64,000 nucleotides of DNA from Paenibacillus glycanilyticus (GCF_030161375.1 NZ_BSSQ01000013.1:124001-188000); one strand, 5' to 3'; positions 1 through 9,009 are shown, numbered from the stretch's first letter. Translations and numbers: made by a program. Notes: generated by a model from the sequence alone, not told the origin.

Positions 1-606
1 GGAAATCCGAATATTGAAGGCGGCAAATGGGCTTTGCCCGGCGGGTTTATTAATCCCGATGAGATTGCTTATGAAGCAGCGAAACGCGAGTTGTCCGAAG
101 AGACGGGCGTAGAAGGGATTCATATTCAGCATTATGGCGTATACGACAAACCCGGCCGCGATAAGAGAGGGTGGATTATCTCCAACGCCCATTACGCCAT
201 CGTGCCGGAGGATTACCTCGAGAAGCGCAAGGCGGCGGATGATGCCGAGGAAGTGGCCTTGTTCACGATTGACGAGATCAAGAAGCTGAGCCTTGCCTTT
301 GACCACCGCGAAGTCATTGCCGATGCGTATGACATGATTCGCAAAGATATGCTGTTATCGACGGTAGCCCGCAACTTCTTGCCGGGGGAATTTACGTTAA
401 GCGAGTTGCAAAGCGTGCTGTTAACCGTGACGGACAGTCCGAAGGTAGCGAAATATTCGACATTCCGCAACCGTGCCGAGCGGCTTCCGTTCATCGAACT
501 CGCGAAGAATGGCGGCGAGACAAAAACAACATCAAGAAACTCCAAACGTCCATCTAATTTGTACCGTTTCAAAGAGGGAGAACCGCTGGAGTCCATCTAC
601 TTCTAA
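1..606 (+). CDS. NUDIX hydrolase / NrtR-like regulator (5' partial)
   Basis: The reading frame is open from base 1 and its start lies outside the window. A complete Nudix box is visible early in the fragment (G, five residues, E, seven residues, then REL-S-EETGV), which in the family coordinates metal for hydrolysis of nucleoside-diphosphate-X substrates such as ADP-ribose. After the Nudix fold, the C-terminal part (from about the motif AFDHREV to LYRF) resembles the winged-helix DNA-binding domain of NrtR, the Nudix-related repressor of NAD genes. The position directly upstream of pncA-like, pncB, nadD and nadE genes supports a role as NAD-metabolism regulator or ADP-ribose pyrophosphatase. 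Many NrtR proteins have a degenerate Nudix box; this one is intact, so it may do both. Nudix fold sure, NrtR role inferred. Confidence 0.8.
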   Translation, partial: GNPNIEGGKWALPGGFINPDEIAYEAAKRELSEETGVEGIHIQHYGVYDKPGRDKRGWIISNAHYAIVPEDYLEKRKAADDAEEVALFTIDEIKKLSLAFDHREVIADAYDMIRKDMLLSTVARNFLPGEFTLSELQSVLLTVTDSPKVAKYSTFRNRAERLPFIELAKNGGETKTTSRNSKRPSNLYRFKEGEPLESIYF

Positions 607-662
607 AGGTATTGTCACAATACCTGTTCTTTTTAAGAATAATATTTCATAAAACATGAAAT
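607..662. promoter_or_regulatory. two dyads between Nudix gene and NAD operon
   Basis: AGGTATTG-TCA-CAATACCT (607-625) is a perfect 8-bp dyad directly after the stop codon and is followed by a short T-rich stretch. A second dyad ATTTCAT-AAAAC-ATGAAAT lies at 644-662, just before the strong ribosome-binding site AAGGAGAGGG (671-680). The first can be a weak intrinsic terminator or an NrtR-type operator; the sequence alone does not decide. Confidence 0.4.
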
Positions 663-686
663 AAGAATTAAAGGAGAGGGTTGTCC

Positions 687-773
687 ATGGCAACAACGAA
701 CGATAATCTCGTTACTCGGTTTGATCATCTGTTCCAAGAAGGCGAAATTGGCGGTACTAGCAGCATTGGATGA
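687..773 (+). pseudogene. frameshifted 5' end of the nicotinamidase-like gene
   Basis: ATG at 687 sits 6 bases after the strong Shine-Dalgarno AAGGAGAGGG and encodes MATTNDNLVTRFDHLFQEGE followed by IGGTSSIG and a TGA stop at 771. The downstream frame (ending at 1615) reads QHWMNKVLAEAGKEH from 761. Inserting one base near 758-760 fuses both parts into a continuous IGGTS-QHWMNKVLAEAG. The most economical reading is therefore a 1-nt deletion, either real or a sequencing/assembly error, that cuts about 25 N-terminal residues from the protein. Confidence 0.7.
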
Positions 774-1615
774 ACAAAGTGCTCGCTGAAGCGGGCAAAG
801 AGCATCTCGTTCCCGCAAGCGAGGATGAGGAGCGGATTCTGCTTCTAGTGGTGGATCAGCAGAACAGCTTCATGGAAGGCGGAGAGCTTGGCGTTCCCGG
901 GTCCGTGCAGGATAACATTCGGCTTGGAAAATTTATGTATCGAAATTTGCACAAAATCACACAAATCGCGTTGACGCAGGATGTGCATACGCCGCTGCAA
1001 ATTTTCCATCCATGCTGGTGGGTAGACCGCTTCGGCAATCATCCCGTACCTATTGAGACGGTCATTACGGTGGAGGCGGTCATGAATGGGGAATGGACGC
1101 CGGTTTACTCGCCGGCCAAAAGCCTGGCCTATCTTCAAGAGCTGCAGCGGGGCGGCAAACGGGAACTCCGAATATGGCCCTATCACTGCCTGGCAGGAAC
1201 AAAGGGCGTACAGTTCGAGAGCCAGTTCATGAATCTTGTCTATTTCCATTCGGTAGCTAGACGAAGCACGCCGGTTATTTTGGAGAAAGGCCAAGATCCA
1301 TTAAGCGAGATGTACGGCGCGTTTTACGGGGAAGATGGCGTGGCGAGCGAAGAGAATCGGGTATTTCTCGACGGCATGCTGGACTACGGCAAAGTATATA
1401 TCGCCGGGCAGGCGTTATCGCATTGCGTATTGGATACGCTGAAGCATATTTTGGAACATCATGCGAATAACCGGACTTTTACGGAAAGTATTCATCTGTT
1501 AACGGATTGCTCGAGTCCGATCCCCGGTTCGGAGACTGTGACCGAGGATGCGGTAAGGGAGTTAGTCAAACGGTATGGCATTCAGCTTGCGGAAGCGGAA
1601 GGATTAATGCTCTAG
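770..1615 (+). CDS. nicotinamidase-like cysteine hydrolase (isochorismatase fold), N-terminus frameshifted
   Basis: The protein has the isochorismatase/nicotinamidase signature: the catalytic aspartate in LLLVVDQQNSF (Asp29 when counted from 770), a conserved middle block YHCLAGTKG, and the nucleophilic cysteine in AGQALSHCVLDT (Cys219). It should deamidate nicotinamide to nicotinate, feeding the nicotinate phosphoribosyltransferase encoded next. It is longer than E. coli PncA. The ATG at 770 has no ribosome-binding site; the real start is almost certainly ATG 687 in another frame, with a 1-nt frameshift at about 758-766. All catalytic residues lie downstream of the lesion, but translation of the remainder would be poor if the lesion is genuine. 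Another amide-hydrolysing substrate cannot be excluded. Confidence 0.8.
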   Translation: MNKVLAEAGKEHLVPASEDEERILLLVVDQQNSFMEGGELGVPGSVQDNIRLGKFMYRNLHKITQIALTQDVHTPLQIFHPCWWVDRFGNHPVPIETVITVEAVMNGEWTPVYSPAKSLAYLQELQRGGKRELRIWPYHCLAGTKGVQFESQFMNLVYFHSVARRSTPVILEKGQDPLSEMYGAFYGEDGVASEENRVFLDGMLDYGKVYIAGQALSHCVLDTLKHILEHHANNRTFTESIHLLTDCSSPIPGSETVTEDAVRELVKRYGIQLAEAEGLML

Positions 1616-1635
1616 ATTATTGGAGGTATCGGGGA

Positions 1636-3129
1636 ATGGAACAGACGAGAAATAACTACGCGGACGACGGATTAGCTTTGCATACCGATCTGTATCAGGT
1701 CAATATGGTGGAGACTTATTGGGCGGAAGGGATAAGCGGGCGTCGCGCGGTATTTGAACTCTTTTTCCGGAAGCTGCCTTTTGGGGGCGGATATGCGATC
1801 TTTGCCGGTCTCCAGCGGATTATTGAATACGTGCGGGAGTTTGGCTTCACGGCTTCGGATCTGGCCTATCTACAGGAAGAGTTAGGCTACGAAGAGGACT
1901 ATCTGGCCTTTCTTAAGGAACTCCGATTCACGGGGACAATAACCGCGATGCGCGAAGGGGAGCTAGTATTCGGCAACGAGGCTATCCTCCGCGTAGAAGG
2001 GACATTGGCGGAAGCCCAGTTTATTGAAACGGCGCTGCTTAACATCGTGAATTATCAGACGTTGATCGCAACCAAGGCTTCGAGAATTCGCAATGTCGTT
2101 GGGAACGCGCCGCTCCTGGAGTTCGGCACCCGCCGTGCCCATGAATTCGATGCGGCCTTATGGGGTTCGCGGGCGGCTATTATCGGAGGATGCGACGCGA
2201 CTTCGAATGTACGCTCGGGCAAGCGGTTTGGCGCGAAGGTGTCGGGGACCCATGCCCATGCGATGGTGCAGGCGATGCGGGATGAATACGAAGCATTCCT
2301 GCGTTACGCCAGACGCCAGAAGGAGATGAACCGGAAATGCGTCTTCCTGATCGATACGTACGATACGCTCAAATCGGGCATTCATCACGCCATACGGGTT
2401 GTGAAGGAACTTGGCATCAAGCATTTGTTCGAAGGCGTGCGGCTGGATTCGGGCGATCTGGCGTATTTGTCGAAGGAAGTCCGCAAGCTCCTCAATAAAG
2501 CCGGATTTAACGAGACGAAGATTTATGCTTCGAACGATCTGGACGAATATACGATTATGAATCTGCAGGCGCAAGGAGCCGTCATTGACGCATGGGGAAT
2601 TGGCACGAAGCTCATTACCGCGTATGATCAGCCGGCTTTAGGCGCAGTCTATAAAATTGTGGCGATAGAAGATGATGCTGGAAATATGGTCGATACGATC
2701 AAAATTTCGGGCAATCCCGAGAAAGTGACAACACCGGGCATGAAGAAGCTGTATCGGATCATTAATCTGGTGAACCACCGCTCGGAAGGCGATTATATCG
2801 CATTGGAAGAAGAGAAGCCGCAGGAGGAAGGCCGTCTTAAGATGTTCCATCCGGTATACACGTACATTAGCAAATTCGTAACGAATTATGAGGCTAGGGA
2901 GCTTCATACTCCTATTTTTGCCGAGGGGAAGCTGCTGTACGAAACGCCGGAATTGTATGAAATCCAGGCGTATGCCAAGACGAATTTGGAGCTGTTATGG
3001 GACGAATACAAGCGGAATCAGAATCCGGAAGCTTACCCGGTTGATTTGAGCCAGCGGTGCTGGGATAACAAGATGAAGCTGATTCAAGCCATGAAAGAGA
3101 AAGCGGAAGGGGTGAAGAAGGAGACATGA
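1636..3129 (+). CDS. pncB: nicotinate phosphoribosyltransferase
   Basis: The 497-aa enzyme converts nicotinate and PRPP to nicotinate mononucleotide, coupled to ATP hydrolysis, in the Preiss-Handler route. Recognisable blocks are LHTDLYQVNMVETYW at the N-terminus, FRKLPFGGGYAIFAGL, the long conserved GTRRAHEFDAALWGSRAA segment, GTHAHAMV carrying the histidine that is phosphorylated in the family, VRLDSGDL, SNDLDEYTI and DAWGIGTKL. I chose ATG 1636 because TTGGAGGTATC lies just before it; the open frame continues upstream into the previous gene without a ribosome site. The stop codon overlaps the nadD start as ATGA, so the two genes are translationally coupled. It is the central gene of the NAD salvage operon. 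Confidence 0.95.
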   Translation: MEQTRNNYADDGLALHTDLYQVNMVETYWAEGISGRRAVFELFFRKLPFGGGYAIFAGLQRIIEYVREFGFTASDLAYLQEELGYEEDYLAFLKELRFTGTITAMREGELVFGNEAILRVEGTLAEAQFIETALLNIVNYQTLIATKASRIRNVVGNAPLLEFGTRRAHEFDAALWGSRAAIIGGCDATSNVRSGKRFGAKVSGTHAHAMVQAMRDEYEAFLRYARRQKEMNRKCVFLIDTYDTLKSGIHHAIRVVKELGIKHLFEGVRLDSGDLAYLSKEVRKLLNKAGFNETKIYASNDLDEYTIMNLQAQGAVIDAWGIGTKLITAYDQPALGAVYKIVAIEDDAGNMVDTIKISGNPEKVTTPGMKKLYRIINLVNHRSEGDYIALEEEKPQEEGRLKMFHPVYTYISKFVTNYEARELHTPIFAEGKLLYETPELYEIQAYAKTNLELLWDEYKRNQNPEAYPVDLSQRCWDNKMKLIQAMKEKAEGVKKET

Positions 3130-3752
3130 CGGCAGCCACGCGGAAAATCGGTATTTACGGGTCTTCGTTTGACCCGATTACGAATGTCCATTTATGGACG
3201 GCGTCAACGGTAGCGCATCGCAAAAGCTTGGATCTCGTTATATTTCTTCCGTCCTCAAGCATGAGGCATGACAAGAAGACGAATACGGGCGACGAGCACC
3301 GCGTCAACATGATTAACCTCGCCATCTCGGATAACCCGAAATTTGTCATGGATCCGTACGAGCTGAACGTACTTGCCGGCATGCAGTATACGTTCCATAC
3401 GATGCGGCATTTCCGCGAGAAATACGCGGAGGATGAGCTGTATTTCATTATGGGAGCCGATCTTCTGGTCGATATTTCGGATGGGAAATGGTCGCATGAG
3501 AAGGAATTGATTGAAGAGAATAAGTTCATCATAATGGCACGTAATGGAATTGATATGACGGAAGCCATAGCCCGGTCGCCGCTGCTCCGCAATCATGACG
3601 ACGGACGGTTTCAACTAATGAGCAAAGGACTTGCGATGGAGATCAGCTCCACCTACATTCGGGATGAGTTCAGCAGAGGCGGAGAGCCCAAGTATTTATT
3701 GCCGGATGCGTGTTATGACTATATTAAGAAAAACGGCCTGTACCAGGCTTAA
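3126..3752 (+). CDS. nadD: nicotinate-nucleotide adenylyltransferase
   Basis: The 208-aa protein joins nicotinate mononucleotide and ATP to deamido-NAD in the cytoplasm. The N-terminal nucleotidyltransferase motif GIYGSSFDPITNVH (the GxFDPxxxGH box with N before H) and the C-terminal ISSTYIR motif that binds the ATP phosphates are both present, and length is normal for NadD. It overlaps pncB by four bases (ATGA) and is followed 28 bases later by nadE. One variation is TNVH rather than the more usual TxGH, as seen in some divergent NadD/NMNAT-like proteins. Confidence 0.92.
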   Translation: MTAATRKIGIYGSSFDPITNVHLWTASTVAHRKSLDLVIFLPSSSMRHDKKTNTGDEHRVNMINLAISDNPKFVMDPYELNVLAGMQYTFHTMRHFREKYAEDELYFIMGADLLVDISDGKWSHEKELIEENKFIIMARNGIDMTEAIARSPLLRNHDDGRFQLMSKGLAMEISSTYIRDEFSRGGEPKYLLPDACYDYIKKNGLYQA

Positions 3753-3780
3753 TAAAGAACAATAGTGGAGGCGTTGCGAG

Positions 3781-4617
3781 ATGACCCTACAGCAGCAGAT
3801 TATCGAGAGATTAGGCGTAAAAGCGCAAATTGACGCGCAGGAAGAGATCCGCAGATCGATTGATTTCGTCAAGGATTATATGGTTTTTGCACGAAAAACC
3901 GCCTTGGTTCTTGGTATTTCGGGGGGGCAGGATTCGACGCTTGCCGGCAAGCTTTGTCAAATGGCGGTGGATGAACTTAACGACGAAGCAGGAGAAAAGA
4001 ACTACCGGTTCATTCCCGTTCGCCTCCCTTACGGCGATCAGAAGGACGAGCAAGATGCTCAAGACGCGATTGCTTTTATCGGCGCGGCCAGCACCGTAAC
4101 GATTAACATTAAAGCTGCGGTTGATGCCGGAACGGCCGAATTCGAAGCCCGCACCGGCAAGAAATTGAGCGACTTTACAAAAGGCAACCGGAAGGCCAGA
4201 GAGCGCATGATTGCGCAGTTCGAAATTGCGGCGGAAGAGAATGGACTTGTCATCGGCACGGACCATGCGGCTGAAGCGATTACGGGCTTTTATACGAAAT
4301 TCGGCGACGGCGCGGCCGACCTGACTCCGCTCTACAGATTGAATAAAAGACAAGGCCGGATGATGTTGAAGGAGCTTGGTTGTCCGGAGCATCTATACTT
4401 GAAAACACCTACCGCCGATCTGGAGGAGGATAAGCCGCAGCTCGCCGATGAAGTCGCTTTGGGCGTCACCTACGACGATATTGACGACTACCTCGAAGGC
4501 AAACCAGTCGGCGATGACAGCCGCCAAAAGATCGAAAATTGGTATCTCCGCACGATCCATAAGCGGGAGCAGCCGGTGACCGTTTTCGACCGCTGGTGGA
4601 AGAAGATTGACGAATAA
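3781..4617 (+). CDS. nadE: NH3-dependent NAD synthetase
   Basis: The 278-aa protein carries out the last step of NAD synthesis, amidating deamido-NAD with ammonia and ATP. The PP-loop SGGQDST is at residues 47-53, and the family blocks [47 protein letters not shown] and [10 protein letters not shown] are present. No glutaminase domain is attached, so it is the short ammonia-dependent type seen in Bacillus. The start ATG 3781 follows GTGGAGGCG. A hairpin terminator closes the operon after it. With the three preceding genes it completes nicotinamide-to-NAD salvage. Confidence 0.96.
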   Translation: MTLQQQIIERLGVKAQIDAQEEIRRSIDFVKDYMVFARKTALVLGISGGQDSTLAGKLCQMAVDELNDEAGEKNYRFIPVRLPYGDQKDEQDAQDAIAFIGAASTVTINIKAAVDAGTAEFEARTGKKLSDFTKGNRKARERMIAQFEIAAEENGLVIGTDHAAEAITGFYTKFGDGAADLTPLYRLNKRQGRMMLKELGCPEHLYLKTPTADLEEDKPQLADEVALGVTYDDIDDYLEGKPVGDDSRQKIENWYLRTIHKREQPVTVFDRWWKKIDE

Positions 4618-4636
4618 TAACTTGGAAATAGATGAG

Positions 4637-4675
4637 CCTATCCGACATTTCAGCAGGATGCCGGATAGGTTTTTT
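4637..4675 (+). terminator. intrinsic terminator of the NAD operon
   Basis: Stem CCTATCCG / CGGATAGG (4637-4644 with 4662-4669) is followed by six T residues. Confidence 0.8.
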
Positions 4676-4818
4676 GTCGTGTTGTTAGTCGTGATCAATC
4701 ACGTTAAACATATAGGACATTAATACTAAATTCAAATAATTGTAAGAGATAGTTTTTATTTTTGAAAAAATCTGCTATTCTACTGGTGATCAGCTAATGG
4801 ATTGGGGAGTGGGAACTT

Positions 4819-5901
4819 TTGAAACCGGTTACAGTGTATGATATTGCAAAAGAAGCGAATGTATCGGTTGCAACGGTATCGCGCGTGTTAAACAACACGG
4901 CCCCCGTAAAAAAGTCAACAAGAGATCGCATCGTAGAACTGATTAACAAGTACCAGTTTCAGCCTAATGCATTAGCTCGAAGCTTGTCCAAGAAGGAGAC
5001 CGGGATGATCGGCATTATTTTGCCGGATATTACGAATCCTTTCTTCCCGTCGGTTCTTGCCGGGTTTGAGCAGGAGGCTAGGAACAAGGGGTATACGTTC
5101 TTTCTATGCGATACCGTATCGACAAACGGGGATTCCAAGGAACAATATGAACGTGAATCGCAATACCTCAGCTTGCTGATTGAGAAACAGGTAGACGGCA
5201 TCGTCATGATCGGCGGCCGGATCAATCTGGCTCGGCCAAGCGTGGAGATGGTCAGCGAAGTGGTGGAGATCAGCAAACGCGTACCCGTGCTGCTCATTAA
5301 CGGGCATTTGCCCGGGCAAAATATCCATTCCGTCTGCGTGGATGAACGGGAAGGGGCGGAGCTCGCTACGCAACATTTGATTAACCTCGGGCACCGCAAT
5401 ATTGGTTTTGCCGGCGGCTATATGAGTATGGGCAATACGATTCAGCGGGTGCAGGGGTTTGTGAAAACGATGGAACGGAACGGGCTGAAGATCCGCAAGG
5501 AATGGATGCTAAACGGGGGCTTTTCGGTAGAGAAAGGCAAGATGTTCATGAACCATCTGTTAAGTTTGCCCGAAAGGCCAACGGCTTTATTTTGCGCCAA
5601 CGATTTGGTGGCGATTGGTGCGCTTAAAGCTGCGTACAAAGCAGGTCTTCGCGTGCCGCAAGACTTGTCCCTTGTCGGATTCGACGATGTGCCGTACGCT
5701 TCCAATAGTATTCCGGAGCTGACGACGGTCTCTCTCAAATGTTATGACATAGGGAAATATGCTGCGGATCAGCTGCATAAGATGATTACCAAAAGCAAAG
5801 TTAGCAAAAAAATGAAGATCAGACCGGAGCTGGTCATTCGGGAGTCAACGGCTCCACCGGGGGACTATAGGCCTAATGGGCCAAATGGAATATTCAGATA
5901 A
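4819..5901 (+). CDS. LacI/GalR-family transcriptional regulator
   Basis: The 360-aa protein starts with the LacI-type helix-turn-helix and hinge (VYDIAKEANVSVATVSRVLN, then FQPNALARSLSKK) and continues into a periplasmic-binding-protein-like sensor domain (GIILPDITNPFFPSVLAG to LVGFDDVPYAS and PELTTVSL). TTG 4819 is chosen as start because GGGGAGTGGG lies just before it and the HTH begins directly after. It sits immediately upstream of the GH35/ABC operon, whose leader holds two LacI-type palindromes, so it most likely represses that operon and responds to a galactoside or its breakdown product. The inducer is unknown. Confidence 0.93.
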   Translation: MKPVTVYDIAKEANVSVATVSRVLNNTAPVKKSTRDRIVELINKYQFQPNALARSLSKKETGMIGIILPDITNPFFPSVLAGFEQEARNKGYTFFLCDTVSTNGDSKEQYERESQYLSLLIEKQVDGIVMIGGRINLARPSVEMVSEVVEISKRVPVLLINGHLPGQNIHSVCVDEREGAELATQHLINLGHRNIGFAGGYMSMGNTIQRVQGFVKTMERNGLKIRKEWMLNGGFSVEKGKMFMNHLLSLPERPTALFCANDLVAIGALKAAYKAGLRVPQDLSLVGFDDVPYASNSIPELTTVSLKCYDIGKYAADQLHKMITKSKVSKKMKIRPELVIRESTAPPGDYRPNGPNGIFR

Positions 5902-5919
5902 ATATTTCAAAAAACTTTC

Positions 5920-5949
5920 TTGACAACGCTTTCATGTCTGATTTAGAAT
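5920..5949 (+). promoter_or_regulatory. sigma-A promoter of the GH35/ABC operon
   Basis: TTGACA (5920-5925), 18 bp, TAGAAT (5944-5949). It is the only strong promoter in the 263-bp gap and would start transcription near 5956, upstream of both LacI-type operators. Confidence 0.7.
5921..5934. promoter_or_regulatory. candidate CcpA cre site overlapping the -35 box
   Basis: TGACAACGCTTTCA fits the cre consensus TGWAANCGNTNWCA with one mismatch. Its overlap with the -35 hexamer is suited to repression by CcpA when a preferred sugar is present. Confidence 0.55.
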
Positions 5950-5984
5950 CAAGGTGTCAAAGCAAAACACCGTACGAACAAAAA

Positions 5985-5998
5985 TGAAACCCGTTTCA
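5985..5998. promoter_or_regulatory. LacI-family operator O1
   Basis: TGAAACCCGTTTCA: arms TGAAAC/GTTTCA form a dyad about 30 bp downstream of the predicted transcription start, as expected for a LacI-type repressor. Confidence 0.65.
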
Positions 5999-6110
5999 AT
6001 GTAACCGGCTATCATCATAAATACCACCTGAAAATGCACGTAAGTCTACCGTAATACTAACAGTAATGTTGTTTCGGATTCGAATGTGTGTTTTTATTTT
6101 TACCAAAAAA

Positions 6111-6124
6111 TGAAACGGGTTTCA
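6111..6124. promoter_or_regulatory. LacI-family operator O2
   Basis: TGAAACGGGTTTCA is the exact reverse complement of O1 and lies 126 bp from it centre to centre. An extra half-site TGAAACGGG follows at 6125-6133, just before the GH35 ribosome-binding site. Confidence 0.65.
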
Positions 6125-6164
6125 TGAAACGGGATACATATGCCAAGATTCGGAGGGTTGTCTC

Positions 6165-8942
6165 ATGAGTCTAGACACGCAAGCGAGATCGGTTGTTCAG
6201 TTTGATTCGAATGCCGTGCGCATTCACGGAGAGCCAACGCTGCTCCTAAGTGCCTCGCTCTTTTATTTCCGGATTCCAAGGTTGCTCTGGAAGGAACGAA
6301 TGGAGCAGCTGAAAACCTACGGGTATAACAGCATCGACGTCTATTTCCCTTGGAACTACCACGAGCTGAGAGAAGGCGAATGGGACTTCGCCGGTGAGCG
6401 TGACGTTGAAGCCTTTCTCTCCGCAGCACGAGAGGTTGGACTGTGGGTCATTGCTAGACCGGGGCCGTACATTTGCTCCGAGTGGGACGGCGGCGCGCTT
6501 CCGGCGTATCTGCTAGCACAAGGGATAGAGATACGGCAAAACGATCCGGTATTTCTGTCTCGGGTAGCCAGCTGGTTCGACCGCATTATGCCTATCCTTA
6601 AAGCTTATCAAGCGGATGAGGACGGAACGGTGATCGCGGTTCAGCTGGATAATGAGCTGGACTTCTACGATTGCAAGGATCCCAAAGGTTACATTGGTGC
6701 CTTGCGCGACTTGACGCTAAGCCACGGCATCACGGTTCCGCTCTTCGCATGTGCGGGTCAAGGCGGACTATTGCAGGCTGCGGGCATCGCGGAGAATGTT
6801 GCTCCTACTTGCAACTTTTATCCGGATGACCGAGATCCTGAATTTGAGCAGAAAGTGCTCCACTACGGCGGATTGATGGAGGAGCTTGGTTATCCGCTGC
6901 TCGTGACCGAGACGAACCGCGCGCATTACCTGCTTCGCCGATTGTTAGGCTGCGGCGCCAAGCTGCTTGGTCCTTATCTGCAAGTTTCGGGTACGGACTT
7001 CGGTTTCACGAACGCAACGAACAACTGGGGGAAACCGCTTGCCTTTATGACTTCGGATTATGATTTTGGCGGAATGATCTCGCCGGAAGGCCATATCCGG
7101 GAAGAAGCTTATGAAGGCCGATTGCTCGGCAGGTTAATCGAGTCTTACGGCAACCGGTTGGCGGAATCCAAAGCAACGGGAATGGCGGATGAGAAGCTAG
7201 TTCGCACCGGTCATTGGAACAACGTCGCTGGACCATACGTTCTTGACCTGAAGAACGGCGGGCAGTTGCTGTTCCTGACGAACCTCGACGATGAAGATAA
7301 GGAACTGGCGATTGCCGGATCGGACTCCTTCCTATTGAGGGGTGGACGTTCAGTGGCGATTCCCCATCAGGTTCCGCTCGCAGGCTGGGGAGTGGAGGGT
7401 ACGCTGGAGCATTCTACGGCGGAACTTTACTACGTCAAGCAAGCTGATGGCAAGCTGGTTCTGGCTTTCCATACGGAAAGCGCCGGTCAAATTCAGCTAA
7501 GCGGTTCAGGAATAACCGCGGTGGAATCGGAGAATTGCCAGTCGGACATTCGGGATGGACAGTTGACGATTAGCTTTGACGGTACGGCGGATGCCATTTG
7601 CCGAGTAGTAAACGATCAGGGCGCTCAAATTACGATTGTAATCCATGATAAGACTAAAGCGCTTTATATGGATGAAATGGATGAAGAAGGTATCGCAAGT
7701 TTCCGTACAATCGAGGCAGATTCGGCAGAGGAAGAACGGCATGAAGCGGCCGTTTGGAAGCAGAGCTTCTTGAACGGTGCAGAACCGCTGACCTTGCCAA
7801 GTGCCCGGCAGGCAAGAGAACAAGCCTCTTATCTGGAGCAATGCGAAATTTATCGCGGTTATGCCTGGTATGAAGCTGCAGTTCCTTCGCAAGGAGAAAG
7901 CGTTGCGCAAGGCGTGTTGATTCATAATGGCAGCGATGTCATCTCTCTCTACGCGGATGGCCGTTATATGGGAACGACCGTTCCGGGCGGCAGCAGCAGT
8001 TACCTTCCTTTAGAGAGTAATGCTCAGCTAGGGAAGCTAGTGGCCCGCACGGAAATCTGGGGACATTCCAACTTCGATGACGCTAGGTTGCCAGGCTTAA
8101 AGCTTCATTCCTTGAAAGGGCTTACGGGAATGACGGTTGTAACAAGACAACAAGAATTAAGCCGCAATTGGAGTGTATACCGGGCAGCGGATCGGAACAT
8201 TCGTCAAGAGTTGTTAGCAGAAGAGGACCGAAAGTTATGGCCGGTTGTGAACCTAGGCGGCTGGTTATCACCAGATCATCCCGCGTTTGAATACTACCGG
8301 AAAAGCATAACGCCGGGAGAAGGGACTAACAGCTGGATCCTTCATTTTGACGGTATGCAATCGATGGCGAAGGTTTTCGTAGACGGGAATTGGGCAGGAG
8401 ATGTTCAACCGTTTGATCCTTATCTGGATTTATCGGCGCATCTTGTTGCCGGACAGCCAGCCGAACTTGCGATCTTCCTGGAGAGAGTCATTGGACTTCC
8501 GGCCGGAAGAAGAGCGGTTATGTACGAAGGCGTGAAAGCAGTGGATTGGGTGATCAGCGGGGCTGAAGAGCCGGGGCTGGGTGCACATGCCGAAGCAGAA
8601 CAAGCCCAGTCGCTGGATGCGGAATTGCCGGTACAACTGAAGCCGGGCGAGATGGCATGGCTATATGGCAGCGTTCCTCCTTCAAACAACGGCAAGGGTT
8701 GGCGCGCATGGGTCTCGGGAACAGGTCTTAAGCTGACGGTAATGCTGGAAGGCCGTATCGTTGGGCGGATCTGGACGCCTTGTGAAGAAGGACGGCCGGT
8801 CCTTACCGGCGGAAACGATCAATCTGTTTATTTGCCTGGCGTTTGGTTTAAGAACAGCGAAGGCGGGCTTGCCATTCTTCTGGAGGCCGTTGATCAAGCC
8901 GGTCCGTGCAAGCTTGATGCTATCACCCTTCAACCGATTTAA
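6165..8942 (+). CDS. glycoside hydrolase family 35 beta-galactosidase
   Basis: The 925-aa cytoplasmic enzyme (no signal peptide) should remove terminal beta-galactose from oligosaccharides brought in by the ABC importer encoded downstream. The N-terminal TIM barrel shows GH35 blocks: SASLFYFRIPRLLWKERM, VYFPWNYHE, ARPGPYICSEWDGG, the acid/base glutamate in VQLDNELDF (Glu164) and the nucleophile in LLVTETN (Glu249). The remaining ~600 residues are beta-rich accessory domains typical of long GH35 proteins. ATG 6165 follows GGAGGGTTGTCTC. It is the first gene of an operon controlled by the upstream LacI regulator and probably CcpA. Exact substrate (for example pectic galactan fragments) is inference. 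Confidence 0.88.
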   Translation: MSLDTQARSVVQFDSNAVRIHGEPTLLLSASLFYFRIPRLLWKERMEQLKTYGYNSIDVYFPWNYHELREGEWDFAGERDVEAFLSAAREVGLWVIARPGPYICSEWDGGALPAYLLAQGIEIRQNDPVFLSRVASWFDRIMPILKAYQADEDGTVIAVQLDNELDFYDCKDPKGYIGALRDLTLSHGITVPLFACAGQGGLLQAAGIAENVAPTCNFYPDDRDPEFEQKVLHYGGLMEELGYPLLVTETNRAHYLLRRLLGCGAKLLGPYLQVSGTDFGFTNATNNWGKPLAFMTSDYDFGGMISPEGHIREEAYEGRLLGRLIESYGNRLAESKATGMADEKLVRTGHWNNVAGPYVLDLKNGGQLLFLTNLDDEDKELAIAGSDSFLLRGGRSVAIPHQVPLAGWGVEGTLEHSTAELYYVKQADGKLVLAFHTESAGQIQLSGSGITAVESENCQSDIRDGQLTISFDGTADAICRVVNDQGAQITIVIHDKTKALYMDEMDEEGIASFRTIEADSAEEERHEAAVWKQSFLNGAEPLTLPSARQAREQASYLEQCEIYRGYAWYEAAVPSQGESVAQGVLIHNGSDVISLYADGRYMGTTVPGGSSSYLPLESNAQLGKLVARTEIWGHSNFDDARLPGLKLHSLKGLTGMTVVTRQQELSRNWSVYRAADRNIRQELLAEEDRKLWPVVNLGGWLSPDHPAFEYYRKSITPGEGTNSWILHFDGMQSMAKVFVDGNWAGDVQPFDPYLDLSAHLVAGQPAELAIFLERVIGLPAGRRAVMYEGVKAVDWVISGAEEPGLGAHAEAEQAQSLDAELPVQLKPGEMAWLYGSVPPSNNGKGWRAWVSGTGLKLTVMLEGRIVGRIWTPCEEGRPVLTGGNDQSVYLPGVWFKNSEGGLAILLEAVDQAGPCKLDAITLQPI

Positions 8943-9009
8943 GGTAGTAAGAATCATCACTGCATGTAAGGCGGAAGATTCGTCTTCATGCGGTAAGGAG
9001 GTTTCATAT

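Noticed and set aside
8943..9009. GAAGA-TTCG-TCTTC hairpin before the first sugar permease
   Set aside because: The stem is only five pairs with no T-run; too weak to call a regulatory element.
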